Assembly (NCBI GenBank): GCA_023146675.1
Contig: JAGLBQ010000347.1
Location: 1-8,333 of the forward strand
Length of the DNA stretch: 8,333 bases
Origin: Cocleimonas sp.
GTDB taxonomy: Bacteria > Pseudomonadota > Gammaproteobacteria > Thiotrichales > Thiotrichaceae
Reading direction: 5' to 3'
This document shows, piece after piece, positions 5,517-8,333 of this stretch (position 1 is its first letter; the number at the start of each line of letters is the position of its first letter). The notes below the pieces were generated by a model. That model had not been told where the DNA came from. It saw nothing but the letters and a program-made list of their open reading frames with translations, and ran no database searches. The translations under genes and the position numbers were made by a program.

Positions 5517-7394
5517 TTAGCTCATGCGCTTGGATAATGGCGATGGAGTTAACGACTGCTCAAAATTGCGGATTGATTTCCTAATACCATCTGCATCCAA
5601 ACCAATCGATTCTAATTGTTGTTCTCTAGTTGCATGCTCAAGATAACGATCAGGTATTCCCAAATTAAGTAGGGCGACATCAAACTTGTGCGCTAATAAA
5701 AACTCATTGACGGCACTACCTGCACCACCACTAATTGCGTTATCTTCAATCGTCACAATCAGTTCATAATCTTGTGCTACCTCAAGCAATAATGCTTGAT
5801 CCAATGGTTTTACAAAGCGCATATTAATCAGAGTGGCATTTAAACTATCTGCTACTGCTGTACTGGCTTGCAGAAGTGATCCAAATAATAAAATCGCAAT
5901 GCGACGACCTTGCTGTAATAGGGTCGCTTTACCTATTTCAATCATCTGCATTTTTTCATCGGGAAGAAGCCCTACTCCCTTGCCTCGCGGATAGCGTACC
6001 GCTGTTGGTCCGTCTTGCTTAAAAGCGGTATAGAGCATTTGTCGGCATTCATTCTCATCTGCTGGCGCCATCACAATCATATTAGGAATGCAGCGTAAAT
6101 AAGAATAATCATAATTTCCTGAATGGGTCGCACCATCTGCTCCCACTAATCCTGCCCTATCAATCGCAAAAACGACAGGCAGATTTTGTAGTGCAACATC
6201 ATGTATTAATTGGTCATAAGCGCGCTGCAAGAAAGAGGAGTAGATTGCCACGACAGGCTTTAACCCTTCACACGCCATCCCTGCCGCTAACGTTACTGCA
6301 TGTTGCTCTGCAATGGCAACATCATAATATCGGGTTGGATATTTTTCTGAAAACTGTACTAATCCTGAGCCTTCACGCATTGCAGGCGTAATCCCAATCA
6401 GTCGTTCATCTTTTGCCGCCATATCACACAGCCATTTTCCAAAGACTTGCGTATAGGTTGGTGTTAATGCTTTTTCTGCGGGAGTAACACCTTTATGGAG
6501 GTCAAAGATCGGGACGGCATGATAACCACAAGGATCGTTTTCTGCTGGTTTATAACCTTTGCCTTTTTTAGTCACTACATGCAAAAACTTGGGCTTTTTT
6601 ATATCTTTTATATTTTCAAGAATTTTGGTGAGTTCAATGACATCATGCCCATCCACAGGACCATAATAGTCAAAGCCCATTTCTTCAAATAAAGTACCCG
6701 CACCAGGCAAAAACATACCTTTTGTATGCTCTTCAGCCTTACGCGCAAAGTTTTGCATTTTGGGTGTTTTGGATAAGACTATTTTACCACTTTTACGCAC
6801 CGATGAATAAAAGTGACTTGAAAGCAAGCGCGTTAGGTATTTGCTTAATCCACCAACATTAGGTGAAATAGACATATCATTATCATTCAACACCACCAGC
6901 ATATTCGTCCCAATATCACCCGCATGATTCAGTGCTTCATACGCCATCCCTGCGGTCATTGCCCCATCACCAATAACGGCTATCGGTTGACGCTCAAGAC
7001 CCAATTGTTTTGCTGCCTCAGCCATACCAAGCGCTGCACTAATAGAGGTGCTGGAATGCCCAACACCAAACGCGTCATAAGGACTTTCTTCACGTCGTGG
7101 AAAAGGCGCTAACCCCGCTTTCTTGCGAATAGTGCTAATTTCATCACGTCGCCCTGTAATTATTTTATGTCCATAGGCTTGATGCCCAACATCCCAGATT
7201 AACTTATCATCAGGCGTATTAAAGACATAATGAAGCGCTATCGTTAACTCAACCGTACCTAAGCCTGCTGCAAAATGTCCGCCCGTATTTGCCACTGTTT
7301 CTAAAAGACAATTACGTAAAGCCGTACAGGCTTCAGGTAGCTGCTCTCTCTCTAGTGAACGCAAATCTTCAGGGGAGTTAATCTGATCTAACAT
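5517..7394 (-). CDS. dxs: 1-deoxy-D-xylulose-5-phosphate synthase
   Basis: A thiamine-diphosphate enzyme that condenses pyruvate and glyceraldehyde 3-phosphate, the first step of the MEP isoprenoid pathway. The product, DXP, also feeds thiamine and pyridoxal synthesis. Its 625 residues are close to the family norm (E. coli 620). Features seen: H40 in SGHFAAGLG-type context (here TGGHFAAGLGTVEL), DVGHQAYGHKI (68-78), VGHSSTSISAALG (111-123), the diphosphate/Mg site GDG (142-144) with N170 in VVLNDNDMSIS, the catalytic E363 in VAIAEQHAVTLAAGMA, and H424 in DGATHSG. The loop after H424 reads HSGNYDYSYLR, against HQGAFDLSYLR in E. coli, an unusual but compatible variant. The start ATG has no in-frame alternative in the 35 bp after ispA. 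The best ribosome-binding match, AAGGA, lies a rather long 13 nt upstream, so coupling to ispA is likely. It forms an operon with ispA. Confidence 0.97.
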   Translation of the reverse strand: MLDQINSPEDLRSLEREQLPEACTALRNCLLETVANTGGHFAAGLGTVELTIALHYVFNTPDDKLIWDVGHQAYGHKIITGRRDEISTIRKKAGLAPFPRREESPYDAFGVGHSSTSISAALGMAEAAKQLGLERQPIAVIGDGAMTAGMAYEALNHAGDIGTNMLVVLNDNDMSISPNVGGLSKYLTRLLSSHFYSSVRKSGKIVLSKTPKMQNFARKAEEHTKGMFLPGAGTLFEEMGFDYYGPVDGHDVIELTKILENIKDIKKPKFLHVVTKKGKGYKPAENDPCGYHAVPIFDLHKGVTPAEKALTPTYTQVFGKWLCDMAAKDERLIGITPAMREGSGLVQFSEKYPTRYYDVAIAEQHAVTLAAGMACEGLKPVVAIYSSFLQRAYDQLIHDVALQNLPVVFAIDRAGLVGADGATHSGNYDYSYLRCIPNMIVMAPADENECRQMLYTAFKQDGPTAVRYPRGKGVGLLPDEKMQMIEIGKATLLQQGRRIAILLFGSLLQASTAVADSLNATLINMRFVKPLDQALLLEVAQDYELIVTIEDNAISGGAGSAVNEFLLAHKFDVALLNLGIPDRYLEHATREQQLESIGLDADGIRKSIRNFEQSLTPSPLSKRMS

Positions 7395-7429
7395 AAAGTG
7401 CCCAAGGTCCTTAAGAATTTCAAAATATC

Positions 7430-8317
7430 TTATTGAATTCTTTTAACAATAAAATCAGCAATGCTTCTCAATAAATCAGCTTCTGCACCAAAACAAGAAA
7501 GTGCTTTATATGAGGAGTCATACAAATTAAGCATTTTTTCTTTTGCTGCTGTCATACCTAAAATAGCGGGATAGGTTGCTTTATTAGCAGCAATATCTGC
7601 ACCCTGCTGTTTACCCAGCGTTGCGGTATCACTTTCAATATCCAGTATATCGTCACGAACTTGAAAGGCTAAACCGATGCAAACAGCATATTTTTCGAGT
7701 GCGGCTTGCTTTTGTGCTGTCAGTTGCTCTGAACAGGTTGCTCCCATAATAACACTAGCCCGAATCAACGCCCCTGTTTTACACAAATGCATGTTTTCAA
7801 GCTGCTGTTCTGATAGTGTTTTTCCCGTTGATGATAAATCTATAACCTGCCCACCAACCATCCCTAATGATCCCGCAGTTTGGCTTAAAATATTGATAAT
7901 TTTAAGCTGATTTTTTAAGGAAATAGCGTGCAGAGGAGAGGATAATACATCGAATGCGAGTGTTTGTAGCGCATCTCCTGAAAGGATAGCGGTTGCTTCA
8001 TCAAATGCTTTATGTGCTGTCGCTTTACCACGGCGCAAATCATCATCATCCATTGATGGTAGGTCATCATGAACTAAAGAATAAGCATGTAATAATTCAA
8101 TCGCAGCGGCAGGTGCGTCAAGGACATTTTTATCAACTTGGAAGCACTCTCCTGCTGCGTAAACCAACAGGGGACGAATACGTTTACCGCCCTCTAAAAC
8201 AGAATAGCGCATTGCTTGATGTAATAAACGGGGTTCGGCTGTTGCAACGGGTAGTTTATTATTTAAAACCTGTTCTATTCTTCGCTGATACTCCGCTATC
8301 TTTACAACAGCACTCAT
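7430..8317 (-). CDS. ispA: Farnesyl diphosphate synthase (short-chain polyprenyl synthase)
   Basis: Condenses isopentenyl diphosphate with dimethylallyl and geranyl diphosphate to give farnesyl diphosphate, the precursor of undecaprenyl phosphate and quinone side chains. It has 295 residues, against 299 in E. coli IspA. Seen: GGKRIRP (43-49), the first aspartate-rich motif DDLPSMDDDDLRRG (84-97) with the two-residue insertion of bacterial type II FPP synthases and Y79 five residues before it (chain-length position), GDALQTLAF (114-122), GGQVIDL (155-161), KTGALIRAS (180-188) and the second motif DDILD (222-226). GGKR falls at the same residue number as in E. coli, which supports the chosen ATG, although the 16 bases upstream contain no good ribosome binding site. 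An ATGA overlap at the start (8314-8317) would fit coupling to an upstream xseB ending there, but only 16 bases remain before the window edge, too few to call it. dxs follows after 35 bp. Confidence 0.97.
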   Translation of the reverse strand: MSAVVKIAEYQRRIEQVLNNKLPVATAEPRLLHQAMRYSVLEGGKRIRPLLVYAAGECFQVDKNVLDAPAAAIELLHAYSLVHDDLPSMDDDDLRRGKATAHKAFDEATAILSGDALQTLAFDVLSSPLHAISLKNQLKIINILSQTAGSLGMVGGQVIDLSSTGKTLSEQQLENMHLCKTGALIRASVIMGATCSEQLTAQKQAALEKYAVCIGLAFQVRDDILDIESDTATLGKQQGADIAANKATYPAILGMTAAKEKMLNLYDSSYKALSCFGAEADLLRSIADFIVKRIQ

Positions 8318-8333
8318 CTGTTCGTCATCGTTT

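Noticed and set aside
6860..6895. Fur-box-like TCATTATCATT runs
   Set aside because: They fall inside dxs and simply encode the conserved NDNDMSIS stretch, and there is no promoter context.
8318..8333. Tail end of xseB upstream of ispA
   Set aside because: It is expected from the usual xseB-ispA-dxs order and an ATGA overlap is possible, but 16 bases cannot identify a gene or its frame.

Overview
The window looks like chromosomal DNA from an AT-rich (around 40% G+C by eye) Gram-negative gammaproteobacterium. LpxC (lipid A), AmpG (murein recycling) and the gene order ispA-dxs on one strand support this. The lineage within the class cannot be fixed from the sequence alone. Most of the window is housekeeping. 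The least explained parts are the truncated ankyrin-type gene at the left edge and the intergenic regions.

Layout on the + strand: (1) bases 1-693 hold the 3' part of an ankyrin-repeat protein gene, cut by the window edge, with an unrecognised C-terminal half; (2) 694-1045 is a very AT-rich intergenic region carrying an exact 16-bp direct repeat and a plausible promoter next to the following gene; (3) xthA (exonuclease III) and ampG (muropeptide permease) overlap by four bases and form a likely operon; (4) 3412-3580 is a spacer holding a roughly 94-bp degenerate palindromic element; (5) hugZ encodes a heme-utilisation / FMN split-barrel family protein. Layout on the - strand: (6) lpxC converges on hugZ across about 200 bp; (7) 5171-5516 is an intergenic region upstream of lpxC with a neat stem-loop and short repeats; (8) dxs and (9) ispA are 35 bp apart and read leftward, in the order seen in the Escherichia coli xseB-ispA-dxs operon. 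The expected xseB lies just beyond the right edge.

Functionally, IspA and Dxs supply isoprenoid precursors (farnesyl diphosphate leads to undecaprenyl phosphate and quinones), LpxC commits UDP-GlcNAc to lipid A, and AmpG brings murein fragments back into the cytoplasm. Much of the window therefore bears on envelope precursor supply, although the genes sit in at least three transcription units. LpxC is not preceded by ftsZ here, unlike the usual arrangement at the end of the dcw cluster. I see no tRNA, rRNA, CRISPR array, transposase or prophage gene, and no convincing new multi-gene system. The findings are individual leads of modest strength.
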